Shown in pieces: positions 35,294 through 45,085 of a stretch of 64,000 nucleotides of DNA. The stretch covers positions 124,001 to 188,000 of the forward strand of contig CALKUK010000015.1 of the NCBI GenBank assembly GCA_937996655.1, given 5' to 3'. Origin of the DNA: an uncultured Sphingomonadaceae bacterium (GTDB taxonomy: Bacteria; Pseudomonadota; Alphaproteobacteria; Sphingomonadales; Sphingomonadaceae). A program made the position numbers and the translations under genes. Positions within the stretch are counted from its first letter, which is position 1; each line of letters opens with the position of its first letter. The notes under the pieces are model-generated. The model saw only the letters and a program-made list of their open reading frames with translations, searched no databases and had not been told where the DNA came from.

Positions 35294-36484
35294 TTACTTC
35301 GTGATCGAGGCGACAACCCCGGAACCGACGGTCCGGCCACCTTCACGGATCGAGAAGCGGAGACCCTGCTCCATCGCGATCGGTGCGATCAGCTTCACGC
35401 CGAGCTGGACGTTATCGCCAGGCATGACCATTTCCGTGCCTTCCGGCAGAACGACTTCACCGGTGACGTCGGTCGTGCGGAAGTAGAACTGCGGACGATA
35501 GTTCGCAAAGAACGGCGTGTGACGGCCGCCTTCTTCCTTCGACAGAACGTACACTTCCGAGGTGAACTCGGTGTGCGGCGTGATCGAGCCGGGCTTGCAG
35601 AGAACCTGGCCACGCTCAACTTCTTCACGGCCAACGCCGCGGATGAGAGCGCCGATGTTATCGCCAGCTTCACCCTGATCGAGCAGCTTGCGGAACATTT
35701 CAACGCCGGTGACGACGGTCTTCTTGGTGTCCTTGAGGCCGACGATTTCGACTTCTTCGCCAACCTTCACAACGCCGGTTTCGACGCGGCCGGTAACGAC
35801 CGTACCACGACCCGAGATCGAGAACACGTCTTCGATCGGCATCAGGAACGGCTTGTCGAGCGGACGAGCCGGCTGCGGGATGAAGCTGTCAACAGCAGCC
35901 ATCAGCTTGAGAACGGCATCGCGGCCGATTTCAGGCTTGTCGCCATTGAGTGCGCACGTGGCCGAACCCTGGATGACGGGGATGTTGTCGCCGTCAAAGT
36001 CATAGTTCGAAAGCAGTTCGCGGATTTCCATTTCGACGAGCTCGAGGATTTCGGGATCGTCAACAAGGTCAACCTTGTTCATGAACACGACGAGCTGCGG
36101 CACGCCAACCTGACGGGCAAGCAGGATGTGCTCGCGGGTCTGGGGCATCGGGCCGTCGGTGGCCGAAACGACGAGAATGCCGCCGTCCATCTGCGCCGCA
36201 CCGGTGATCATGTTCTTCACATAGTCAGCGTGGCCCGGGCAATCGACGTGTGCATAGTGACGTGCGTCGGTTTCATATTCGACGTGCGCGGTCGAAATCG
36301 TGATGCCGCGCTCACGCTCTTCCGGAGCCTTGTCGATGTTGGCGAAGTCAACAGCGACGCCGCCATTGGTTTCAGCCAGAATCTTCGAGATGGCAGCCGT
36401 CAGCGACGTCTTGCCGTGGTCAACGTGACCGATGGTGCCGATGTTGCAGTGCGGCTTGTTCCGCTCAAATTTAGCCTTAGCCAT
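35294..36484 (-). CDS. tuf: Elongation factor Tu
   Basis: This 396-residue GTPase has GHVDHGKTSL (G1), GITI (G2), DCPGHADY (G3), NKVD (G4) and SATCAL-region (G5). It has the EF-Tu domain II/III blocks through ILREGGRTVGSGVV-type end. It delivers aminoacyl-tRNA. Only one copy is in this window. Confidence 0.98.
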   Translation of the reverse strand: MAKAKFERNKPHCNIGTIGHVDHGKTSLTAAISKILAETNGGVAVDFANIDKAPEERERGITISTAHVEYETDARHYAHVDCPGHADYVKNMITGAAQMDGGILVVSATDGPMPQTREHILLARQVGVPQLVVFMNKVDLVDDPEILELVEMEIRELLSNYDFDGDNIPVIQGSATCALNGDKPEIGRDAVLKLMAAVDSFIPQPARPLDKPFLMPIEDVFSISGRGTVVTGRVETGVVKVGEEVEIVGLKDTKKTVVTGVEMFRKLLDQGEAGDNIGALIRGVGREEVERGQVLCKPGSITPHTEFTSEVYVLSKEEGGRHTPFFANYRPQFYFRTTDVTGEVVLPEGTEMVMPGDNVQLGVKLIAPIAMEQGLRFSIREGGRTVGSGVVASITK

Positions 36485-36576
36485 TGTTCTAACCCTCGTT
36501 CTTCGATTGGTTCACAGTTTCGGATTGCGGGCGCTCGCCTGCCAAACAGGCGCGCGCCTTAATCTGTCTTTCACGA

Positions 36577-38649
<2,073 letters not shown>

Positions 38650-38708
38650 GATGGAATACTCCGAAGGGGTGGAGCGCCCGCTAAGACGCTCCGATTGTTA
38701 CAGCGCGA

Positions 38709-39179
38709 TTACCAGCGGTAGTGCGAGAAGGCGCGGTTCGCTTCTGCCATGCGATGCGTGTCTTCACGCTTCTTCACGGCATTGCCACGGTTGTTGGCGG
38801 CATCCATCAGCTCACCCGACAGGCGGGCAGCCATGGTATTTTCCGAGCGCGAGCGCGCGGCGCCGATGAGCCAGCGGATGGCAAGAGCCTGGGCACGCTC
38901 GGTACGGACTTCAACCGGAACCTGATACGTAGCACCACCAACGCGACGCGAACGGACTTCGATGCCCGGCTTCACATTGTTCAGCGCGTCATGGAACACG
39001 CCAAGCGGCTCCTTCTTCGCTTTGGCTTCAATTGCTTCGAAAGCGCCATAGACGATTCCTTCAGCAACCGACTTCTTGCCGTCAAGCATGACGGAGTTCA
39101 TAAATTTCGAAAGCACCACATCACCAAATTTGGGATCGGGCAGGATTTCCCGCTTCTCGGGACGACGACGACGAGCCAT
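38709..39179 (-). CDS. rpsG: 30S ribosomal protein S7
   Basis: This 156-residue protein has MARRRRPEKREILPDPKFGDVVLSKFMN, SRRVGGATYQVPVEVR and RAFSHYRW at the end. It nucleates assembly of the 30S head. The length is standard. Confidence 0.98.
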   Translation of the reverse strand: MARRRRPEKREILPDPKFGDVVLSKFMNSVMLDGKKSVAEGIVYGAFEAIEAKAKKEPLGVFHDALNNVKPGIEVRSRRVGGATYQVPVEVRTERAQALAIRWLIGAARSRSENTMAARLSGELMDAANNRGNAVKKREDTHRMAEANRAFSHYRW

Positions 39180-39204
39180 GTCAGCTTATCCTTCTAATTG
39201 AAGA

Positions 39205-39576
39205 TTACTTAGGACGCTTAGCGCCGTACTTGGAGCGGCTTTGCTTGCGGTCCTTCACACCCTGCGTGTCGAGCACGCCGCGGAGAACGTGGTAGCGCAC
39301 GCCGGGAAGGTCGCGAACACGACCGCCACGGATGAGAACAACCGAGTGCTCCTGAAGGTTGTGACCTTCACCGGGGATGTAGCTGATGACTTCGCGACCG
39401 TTTGTGAGACGAATCTTGGCCACCTTGCGGAGCGCCGAGTTCGGCTTTTTCGGGGTCGTCGTATACACACGAGTGCAGACACCGCGCTTTTGCGGGTTCT
39501 GTTCCATCGCGGGAACTTTGGATTTCGCCTTCTGAGGCGCCCGGCCCTTGCGGACCAGCTGATTGATCGTTGGCAT
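39205..39576 (-). CDS. rpsL: 30S ribosomal protein S12, Arg at position 88
   Basis: This 123-residue protein starts MPTINQLVRKGRAPQKAK. The decoding-site loop TPKKPNSALRKVAK is wild type, but the second loop reads GGRVRDLPGVRYH. Residue 88 (Met counted; K87 in older E. coli numbering) is therefore Arg (CGC), not Lys. Lys to Arg at this site is a known streptomycin-resistance change in other bacteria. ATG 39576 is chosen; the longer open frame adds 35 unsupported residues. The 201-base gap upstream (39577-39777) should hold the str promoter, which I could not fix with confidence. Confidence 0.97.
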   Translation of the reverse strand: MPTINQLVRKGRAPQKAKSKVPAMEQNPQKRGVCTRVYTTTPKKPNSALRKVAKIRLTNGREVISYIPGEGHNLQEHSVVLIRGGRVRDLPGVRYHVLRGVLDTQGVKDRKQSRSKYGAKRPK

Positions 39577-39777
39577 GAAGCCCTTCACCTTTACGAAGTT
39601 ACTCTGCTGCACGGCAAAGGCGTTTCCACAAGGAAAACGCGAATCGGCCCCAAGGCAAATACCCGGGGACAATTCCCGCACAAACAGTGTTCAAGCGCTA
39701 TGTAATGCCTGAATTTCCTGGGGTTCGCGAGAAAAACTCACGCGCACCATTCCCGTCAGGCGAGCGGGCCACTACCC

Positions 39778-40398
39778 CTACCGGCTGAAAAGGTCAATGG
39801 CCGGGTCAGCAGGTTTCGGCGGAGCGGCGGGGATTTCTGTCATCGCCATCAACTGAGAGGGATAGGGCGCGACGAGCTGCCGCGCCTCTTTCCAATCCGC
39901 GCGCAGCCAAGCGTCATGATCACAGCTGTGCAGGATGACGGGCATCGCCTTGGGGTGGACAGCCTCCACCAGAGGATTGGGATCGGTCGTCAGCATGGCA
40001 AAGCTCGCGACCTCACTGTCGCGCCAGATGCCGGCAATGGCGAAGACAGGTTCGGAGGGGAGCGAGAACCAGTGCTGCGTCCGGCGGCCGCGTTCCCCGC
40101 CCCATTCCTGAAAGCTTGTCACCGGGATGAGGCAGCGGAACATGGTGTGACGCAACGTGCCGATCCAGAACGGGCTGTCGAGGTTGCGGACATTGGTGAC
40201 AGGCTGGTCCCCATTGGGTGGCGGCGGCACGCCCCAGACGCGCGGGACCATGACCTTTTGGCCATCGGCACGGGTGATGACTGGGGCATATTTGCCCGGC
40301 GCGACATAATCTCCCGCCCAAGGATCAGCGCCGGCATCAATGCCGAACGCATCGGCAATCTGGTTCGCGGGAACATCAAGGCGGTAGAGATTGCACAT
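39778..40398 (-). CDS. SRAP-family protein (YedK/HMCES-like, abasic-site DNA-protein crosslinker)
   Basis: This 206-residue protein begins with the catalytic cysteine (MCNLYR) and has GDYVAPGKYAPVI, VTNVRN, LIPVTSFQEW and HPKAMPVIL, the Cys/Asn/Glu/His set of SRAP. Members form a thiazolidine crosslink with abasic sites in single-stranded DNA. The usual MCGR start and NARSE block are altered to MCNLYR and NVRNL, a recognisable subgroup. It is transcribed leftward toward rpsL. Confidence 0.85.
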   Translation of the reverse strand: MCNLYRLDVPANQIADAFGIDAGADPWAGDYVAPGKYAPVITRADGQKVMVPRVWGVPPPPNGDQPVTNVRNLDSPFWIGTLRHTMFRCLIPVTSFQEWGGERGRRTQHWFSLPSEPVFAIAGIWRDSEVASFAMLTTDPNPLVEAVHPKAMPVILHSCDHDAWLRADWKEARQLVAPYPSQLMAMTEIPAAPPKPADPAIDLFSR

Positions 40399-40497
40399 CC
40401 GCCCTTCTCTGCCGACTGCGACCTAGCAAGGTCAAGTGCGGGAGAACTGGCCAAGCCGCCCGCCACCCGCTAGGTCGCGCGCTGAAGGGAAATCACA

Positions 40498-40815
40498 ATG
40501 TCAGACGACAATGAAGACTATGTCTATGATGAGGTCAGCGGGGACTGGATGCCGGCAAGCGAGCTGGCCGCAAAGCAGGCCGCCGCAGGCAGCGCGGATG
40601 GCGTTGAAGTCCGCGACGCGGTCGGCAACATTTTGGCCGATGGCGATCAGGTCACGCTGATCAAGGACCTGACGGTGAAGGGCGCGGGCCAGACGCTGAA
40701 GCGCGGGACCCTCATCAAGTCGATCCGGCTGACCGGCGATGCGCAGGAAATCGACTGCAAGTTTGACGGCATCAAAGGCCTCGTGCTGCGGGCCGAGTTC
40801 GTCAAGAAGCGCTAA
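40498..40815 (+). CDS. PhnA/YjdM-domain protein lacking the zinc ribbon
   Basis: This 105-residue protein has a C-terminal PhnA SH3-like domain: VRDAVGNILADGDQVTLIKDLTVKGAGQTLKRGTLIKSIRL and IDCKFDGIKGLVLRAEFVKK. Full-length PhnA starts with a C-x2-C zinc ribbon. Here the equivalent stretch (YVYDEVSGDWMPASE) has no cysteine. Despite the old name, a role in phosphonate use is not established. AAGGGAAATCACA precedes the ATG. It stands alone. Confidence 0.8.
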   Translation: MSDDNEDYVYDEVSGDWMPASELAAKQAAAGSADGVEVRDAVGNILADGDQVTLIKDLTVKGAGQTLKRGTLIKSIRLTGDAQEIDCKFDGIKGLVLRAEFVKKR

Positions 40816-40842
40816 ACCCAAGCGGGTTCCGGCCGAACGCGC

Positions 40843-41397
40843 TTACTCTTCCGGCTCCGCACAGCGGACCCAGCCCGCGCCGATCGGCTCGACCCTCTGG
40901 TCGAGGAGGAAGAGGCGGTTCGTGTCCGCCGAGATGTGGAGCCGGGTCGGCTCCTGCGCGCCCTTGGGCGGCGCGTTGGCGCGGGTGAAACCAACGGCAA
41001 CCGCGTCAAAGGCGATCACCTCCACCCGATTGGCGATGCGCGTGCCTTCGGGCAGGCGCACTTCGGCCGCCCCCACGACCAGCAGCGCCTCCCCCGGACC
41101 GGTGCAGGCCGCCGGGGTCGCCGCCCAAATGCCGCGAAAGCGCAGCGGAATGCGCACCCCTGCATCATAAGAGCGGATATAGTCCGCGCCCAAAAGCGGA
41201 TCGGCGGCCAGCGCCTGATCCATCGGCACATCATCGGGGATGATCTTCGCCCCCGCCTTGGCAGTGCCCGTGGCCTGCGCTTCCGCAGGCGCAGAGTTGC
41301 AGCCGGAAAGGGCCAACGCGGCACAGGCCGACCCCAAAAACAGGGTCAGGCGCAGAACAGCAGATGAAGCAGGCGAAGCAGACAAAGCGGACGACAT
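40843..41397 (-). CDS. Putative lipoprotein
   Basis: This 184-residue protein has a long hydrophobic signal ending in ALALSGC, a type II lipobox. The first Met may be internal to the SAS-rich start. The mature part has a short Ala linker and two conserved-looking blocks (GVRIPLRFRGIWA, RLHISADTNRLFLLDQRVEPIGAGWVRC). I do not recognise a family. The GIWA...CTGPGEALLVVG pattern recalls small periplasmic domains of sphingomonads. Confidence 0.6.
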   Translation of the reverse strand: MSSALSASPASSAVLRLTLFLGSACAALALSGCNSAPAEAQATGTAKAGAKIIPDDVPMDQALAADPLLGADYIRSYDAGVRIPLRFRGIWAATPAACTGPGEALLVVGAAEVRLPEGTRIANRVEVIAFDAVAVGFTRANAPPKGAQEPTRLHISADTNRLFLLDQRVEPIGAGWVRCAEPEE

Positions 41398-41565
41398 TTC
41401 GGCCCGTTAGCACGAAAGTCTTGCCGTGCGAAACAATGCATCCCTTTTGGCGGAAAGCGTCGCAATATCTCCACCAATATGGATTATTTCCCTTGCTTTT
41501 TTAAGTATTTGGTCGTGAATTAGCGCCATATTGAACACAGGAAACGGACACCCGCTTCCTTGGCC

Positions 41566-41685
41566 GCCGGAGGGTATGCACCTGGCCAGATGCAGCCCCC
41601 CCCCCCCCTAGACCCTCCGGCACATAGTCTTTGTACGACCAACGCAAACCTTGGCGGAGCGGGAAACGGCTCCGCCAATTTTTTT
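41566..41685 (+). ncRNA. Structured poly-C leader or small RNA ending in an intrinsic terminator
   Basis: The 382-base gap 41398-41779 holds no gene I can support. Within it GCCGGAGGGT (41566-41575) pairs perfectly with ACCCTCCGGC (41612-41621). The loop contains TGCA-10-TGCA and a run of 13 C (41596-41608). An unpaired stretch follows, then a strong terminator: TTGGCGGAGC-8-GCTCCGCCAA, 41651-41678, with seven T. It may be a small RNA or an attenuator for the gene at 41780. No clear promoter was found. Confidence 0.5.
41651..41685 (+). terminator. Strong intrinsic terminator
   Basis: A perfect 10-bp stem TTGGCGGAGC/GCTCCGCCAA (41651-41660 with 41669-41678), with an 8-base loop, is followed by T79-T85. 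It ends the structured transcript described above and lies 95 bases before the next gene. Confidence 0.8.
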
Positions 41686-41779
41686 GGGCCGCCCGCGAAG
41701 GGTTTTTCCGCACCCTGCGTTTGGCTTTGTGGAGGCGGCGCCAGCGACCCGGCCCGCACCACGGATAAGGAGCCAAGTT

Positions 41780-42100
41780 ATGCGTACACGTTCCCTTCTC
41801 GCCTGCCTGATCGCAGGTATCACCACGACCGCCCTTGCCGCCCCGGCCGAAGCGCGGATCAACCAGCGCCAGACCCAGCAGCAGCACCGCATCAGCCAAG
41901 GCGTCAATTCCGGCAGCCTGACCGCGCGTGAGGTGAACCGCCTCCAGCGCCAGCAGGGCCATATCGCCGCCTATGAAGCCCGCAGCCGCGCCGATGGTGA
42001 AGGCCTGAGCCGCGCCGAACGCCTGCGTCTGGACGCAATGCAGGACCGCGCCAGCGCCAACATCTACCGCCAAAAGCACGACCGCCAGCGCGGCGAATAA
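41780..42100 (+). CDS. Small secreted helical protein
   Basis: This 106-residue protein has a signal peptide MRTRSLLACLIAGITTTALA with cleavage near APAEA. The mature part is a charged Gln/Arg-rich helix pair (INQRQTQQQHRISQGVNSG, LTAREVNRLQRQQGHI, GLSRAERLRLDAMQDRAS). Repeats of this kind recur in small periplasmic proteins of sphingomonads with no known function. AAGGAG stands nine bases before the ATG. A structured leader with a terminator lies upstream. Confidence 0.75.
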   Translation: MRTRSLLACLIAGITTTALAAPAEARINQRQTQQQHRISQGVNSGSLTAREVNRLQRQQGHIAAYEARSRADGEGLSRAERLRLDAMQDRASANIYRQKHDRQRGE

Positions 42101-42172
42101 GAGCGCAGCCCACCTGAGGCCCCTGCCCCTCCGCGGCGTCTAGACTCCGAACCTCTTTCCATCGGAGCCTTT

Positions 42173-42649
42173 ATGTCGCGTCTGCCTGTTCTGCCTGTCT
42201 CTCTCGCTTTGCCCCTTGCTATGGTGGCCGCCCCCTTGATCACTGGCACCGCGCTGGCGGGCGTTGACGCGCCGGGGGCGCCGCTCTCTGTCGCGGTGTC
42301 GGGCCTGCATTCCACCAAGGGGCGGATCATCGCGTGTTTGTGGCGGGACAAGACGGGCTTTCCCTCTTGTGAAAAGAGCCGCAGCGCGGTGCGCGTGACG
42401 GTGCCGGTGTCCGGCGCGTCGATGGACGTCCGCTTCCCCGATGTCGCGCCCGGCCGCTATGCCGTCACCATCACGCATGATGAGAATGCGGATGGGAAGA
42501 TGGGCCACAACTTCATCGGGATGCCGACCGAAGGGGTGGGTGTCTCCAACAACCCCGGTGGGATGCCGGGGTGGGAGAAATCCCTGTTCAACACCGCGCC
42601 GGGCGGCGGCGGCGGGATTTCTGTGCGGATGAAGTATCTGTTTGGGTGA
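42173..42649 (+). CDS. DUF2141-domain secreted protein
   Basis: This 158-residue protein has a signal peptide to about residue 29 (GTALAG). It is followed by the DUF2141 pattern: SVAVSGLHSTKGRIIACLW, FPDVAPGRYAVTITHDENADGKMGHNFIGMPTEGVGVSNNP and a C-terminal ISVRMKYLFG. This is a secreted beta-sandwich family of unknown role. GGAG precedes the ATG. A second member lies at 57694-58161. Confidence 0.85.
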   Translation: MSRLPVLPVSLALPLAMVAAPLITGTALAGVDAPGAPLSVAVSGLHSTKGRIIACLWRDKTGFPSCEKSRSAVRVTVPVSGASMDVRFPDVAPGRYAVTITHDENADGKMGHNFIGMPTEGVGVSNNPGGMPGWEKSLFNTAPGGGGGISVRMKYLFG

Positions 42650-42677
42650 ACTGGGGCCGCGCGCCCAGCCCACCTGA

Positions 42678-42722
42678 ATTGCAATTGCTGCAACCGCGAA
42701 GGCAGTCATTGCAATTGCCGCA
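42678..42722. repeat. Two 15-bp direct repeats, 30-bp period, upstream of a secreted-protein gene
   Basis: ATTGCAATTGCTGCA (from 42678) and ATTGCAATTGCCGCA (from 42708) differ at one base and are spaced by exactly three helical turns. Both contain the palindrome ATTGCAAT. They are followed by GCATATG twice. Such AT-rich repeats stand out here and suggest a regulator site for the gene at 42808. Confidence 0.55.
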
Positions 42723-42807
42723 TATGAGGCCCCATGCATATGTTGCGCTGCACAACAGAAACGTCCGTGTAGGAGAACATCATCCATTCAATCGAAGGAA
42801 TGTTCTC

Positions 42808-43107
42808 ATGATCCGTACTGTCATCAAGTTCGCAGCAGCAGCGTCCCTCGCCACTTTGGCCGTCGCCCTGCCCGGCCTGGCCAGCGCCGACACTGTGACC
42901 ATCGCGCACAAGGGCACCGAATATAGCTACACCGTCACCGAAACACCGCAGGGCCGCATCATCGCGGGCAAGACATCTGCGGGCGTCCCCTTCAAGCTCG
43001 CCGTGTCGAAATACACGGTGGACGGCCACTTCAACAACAACCCCGTCAGCTTCAAGCTTTCTGAAGTGAAGCCGATCAAGGGCATTGTGGAAGTCGCCTC
43101 GCGCTAA
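42808..43107 (+). CDS. Small secreted hypothetical protein
   Basis: This 99-residue protein has a clear signal peptide (MIRTVIKFAAAASLATLAVALPGLASA). The mature part is a short beta-rich domain (TVTIAHKGTEYSYTVTET, GRIIAGKTSAGVPFKLAV, NNPVSFKLSEVKPIKGIVEVASR). I do not recognise a named family. GAAGGAA lies before the ATG. It is followed by a good terminator, so it is probably a single-gene unit driven from the repeat region upstream. Confidence 0.7.
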   Translation: MIRTVIKFAAAASLATLAVALPGLASADTVTIAHKGTEYSYTVTETPQGRIIAGKTSAGVPFKLAVSKYTVDGHFNNNPVSFKLSEVKPIKGIVEVASR

Positions 43108-43173
43108 CCCCTCCCCTCTTTGTCTGGCGGCCGGTTCTCCTCTCCCAATTGGTCCGCCGCCAGACCCGCAAAG

Positions 43174-43204
43174 GCCCCGCCCGGATGTACGGCGGGGCTT
43201 TTTT
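43174..43204 (+). terminator. Intrinsic terminator
   Basis: GCCCCGCC (43174-43181) pairs with GGCGGGGC (43191-43198), followed by six T. It ends the preceding small secreted-protein gene. Confidence 0.8.
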
Positions 43205-43293
43205 GTTGTCTCCCAAAGGCTTGCCTCTGCAGCGTTGCGCCGCAGTTTTGCGCGGCCTAGCATCGGTCTTGCGACTTTGAGCGGGAGAGAAAC

Positions 43294-43959
43294 ATGACCG
43301 AATTTTGGACACGGCGCGCGGCGATGGAAGGCCTTTTGATGAGCGGCGCCGTCGCCGGTTTTGCCACGTGCGGCACCGCCGGTTTGCTCGACGGGCTGGG
43401 CCTGACCAAGCTGCTCGGCAATGCATCGGACAGTGCGCTCACCAAGCTGGCGCTGCCCGATGGCTTTTACCGCGACACTGCGATCCGCATCCTCCTGCCC
43501 GGCACCGGCGGGAAGCTGGCGCGCAAGCTGATGCAGGGCGGCGACAAGCTTGGCCTGACGACCAAGCTCACCAAATCGCTGAACGACGCCGCCAGCCTCG
43601 CCGCGGGGGAGGCGAAGCCCGTGTTCCGCAACGCGATCAGCGGGATGAAGATCACCGATGTCCCCGGCCTTGTCGCGGACAAGCGCGGCGGCACGAGCTT
43701 TCTGGAACGCACGGCGGGCGCGGACCTCGGCACCAAGGTCCGTCCGCTTATCTCCACCGCGCTGGGGAAGGTCGGCGCGTTCGATCAGCTCGCCAAGCTG
43801 GGCAGCGCGGGCAGCCTGCTCGGCGCGCTCGGCCTCAGCAGTGACAAGCTGACCGACCATGTCACCCAGCAGGCGATGCACGGCATCTTCAGCTATATGG
43901 GCAGCGAGGAAGAGGCCCTGCGCGGCGACCCGACCAAGATCTTGGGCAAGGTGCTGTAA
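43294..43959 (+). CDS. DUF4197-domain protein
   Basis: This 221-residue protein has a hydrophobic N-terminus with Arg pair (TRRAAMEGLLMSGAVAGFATCG), possibly a Tat or lipoprotein-like export signal. It is followed by ALPDGFYRDTAIRILLPG, a block with DKLGL/KLTKSLNDAASLAAGEAKPVFRNAISGM, FLERTAGADLGTKVRPLI and QQAMHGIFSYMGSEEEALRGDP, all typical of DUF4197. Its function is unknown; it is probably periplasmic. GGGAGAG precedes the ATG. Confidence 0.8.
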   Translation: MTEFWTRRAAMEGLLMSGAVAGFATCGTAGLLDGLGLTKLLGNASDSALTKLALPDGFYRDTAIRILLPGTGGKLARKLMQGGDKLGLTTKLTKSLNDAASLAAGEAKPVFRNAISGMKITDVPGLVADKRGGTSFLERTAGADLGTKVRPLISTALGKVGAFDQLAKLGSAGSLLGALGLSSDKLTDHVTQQAMHGIFSYMGSEEEALRGDPTKILGKVL

Positions 43960-44055
43960 GCGTGCGGGCAGCGGGGGACGGGGGGTACCCCTGTCCTTTT
44001 GGGTAGTTTTACCCGCGCCGTTTGCGGTTCCCAAACAGGCGGCGCGCCCCTAAGC

Positions 44056-44086
44056 GGCGTCTCCCACCCTGTTGAGACGCCTTTTT
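44056..44086 (+). terminator. Hairpin with T-run directly before the Stealth start codon
   Basis: GGCGTCTC (44056-44063) pairs with GAGACGCC (44074-44081), followed by five T. It ends two bases before the ATG of the next gene and replaces any Shine-Dalgarno. It probably terminates the DUF4197 transcript. Confidence 0.65.
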
Positions 44087-44088
44087 CC

Positions 44089-45051
44089 ATGTTTGACGTT
44101 GATGCAGTGATCACATGGGTCGACGGCGCGGATCCGGCGCATCGGCACAAGCGGGACCATCACCTTTCCCAAGCGCAGGCCGAAGCGCCGCTGCACGACA
44201 ACGGCACCAACCCGCACCGCTGGCTGTGCAGCGATGAGCTGAACTATTGCGTCCGCTCCATCGCCAAGAACGCACCCTGGGTGCGGCGCATCTGGATTGT
44301 GACGGATGACCAGCAGCCCGCACTCGCCCCGATGTCGGCCGGGGATGGCGCGAAGATCCGCATCATTGACCACCGGGAGATCTTTGCGGGCTATGAAGAC
44401 GCGCTGCCCACCTTCAACTCCCTGTCGATTGAAACGATGCTGTGGCGCATCCCCGGCCTTGCGGACCACTTCCTCTATTTCAACGATGATGTGTTTCTGA
44501 CAGCGCCCGTCACCCCATCCGACTTCTTTTCAGCCGATGGGCCGGTGCTGCGCGGCAAATGGGTGGATCACACCGCGCTGGCCGCCTGCGACACCAGCCG
44601 CGATGAGGCGCACCTGCTGAACCATTATAACCAGATCAATGCGGCCGCGATGATCGGCTATGGCGCGGACCATGTGTTTGAAAGCGCGCACGTCGTCCAC
44701 CCGATGCAACGCGCCGTCATGGCCGATTTGTTTGACGCCTTTGCCGTTCCCTTTGCGCGCAATGCCGCCTACCGCTTTCGCTGTACCGAACAGTTCCTGC
44801 CGCAAAGCCTGCACAACCATGCCTGCCTGGCCGCGGGCCGGGCGACCATCCTCGATACGCGCGATTACCTCCATGTCGCGGTGGGGGAGCTGGGCCCATG
44901 GTCCGCCGCAGACATCCGCCACTATCTCGGCACAGCTGAACGGCAGGCGATCAAGTTCCTGTGCGTGAATGATCTGCCCGAGGTGGAACGCGCCTTCCCC
45001 GAAGCGCGGCAGTGGATTGAAGAGGCGATTGGCGGGGCGAGCGCGGCTTAA
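44089..45051 (+). CDS. Stealth-family sugar-phosphate transferase
   Basis: The protein has about 320 residues. Conserved region 1 is DAVITWVDGADPAHR. Region 2 is the block DELNYCVRSIAKNAPWVRRIWIVTDDQQP, RIIDHREIF, LPTFNSLSIETMLWRIPGLADHFLYFNDDVFL. Later blocks include HVVHPMQRAVMADLF and FRCTEQFLPQSLHNH. Stealth proteins transfer hexose-1-phosphate in capsule and polysaccharide synthesis. No other polysaccharide gene is near. No ribosome site is visible; a hairpin abuts the ATG. Confidence 0.75.
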   Translation: MFDVDAVITWVDGADPAHRHKRDHHLSQAQAEAPLHDNGTNPHRWLCSDELNYCVRSIAKNAPWVRRIWIVTDDQQPALAPMSAGDGAKIRIIDHREIFAGYEDALPTFNSLSIETMLWRIPGLADHFLYFNDDVFLTAPVTPSDFFSADGPVLRGKWVDHTALAACDTSRDEAHLLNHYNQINAAAMIGYGADHVFESAHVVHPMQRAVMADLFDAFAVPFARNAAYRFRCTEQFLPQSLHNHACLAAGRATILDTRDYLHVAVGELGPWSAADIRHYLGTAERQAIKFLCVNDLPEVERAFPEARQWIEEAIGGASAA

Positions 45052-45085
45052 GCCGCCGAAGCCGACGGACGGACGAGCGCGTTGG

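Noticed and set aside
41566..41685. SRP RNA, 6S RNA or tmRNA in the structured leader
   Set aside because: There is no GGAAGG-type SRP tetraloop region, no 6S-like long open-complex hairpin and no tRNA-like piece.
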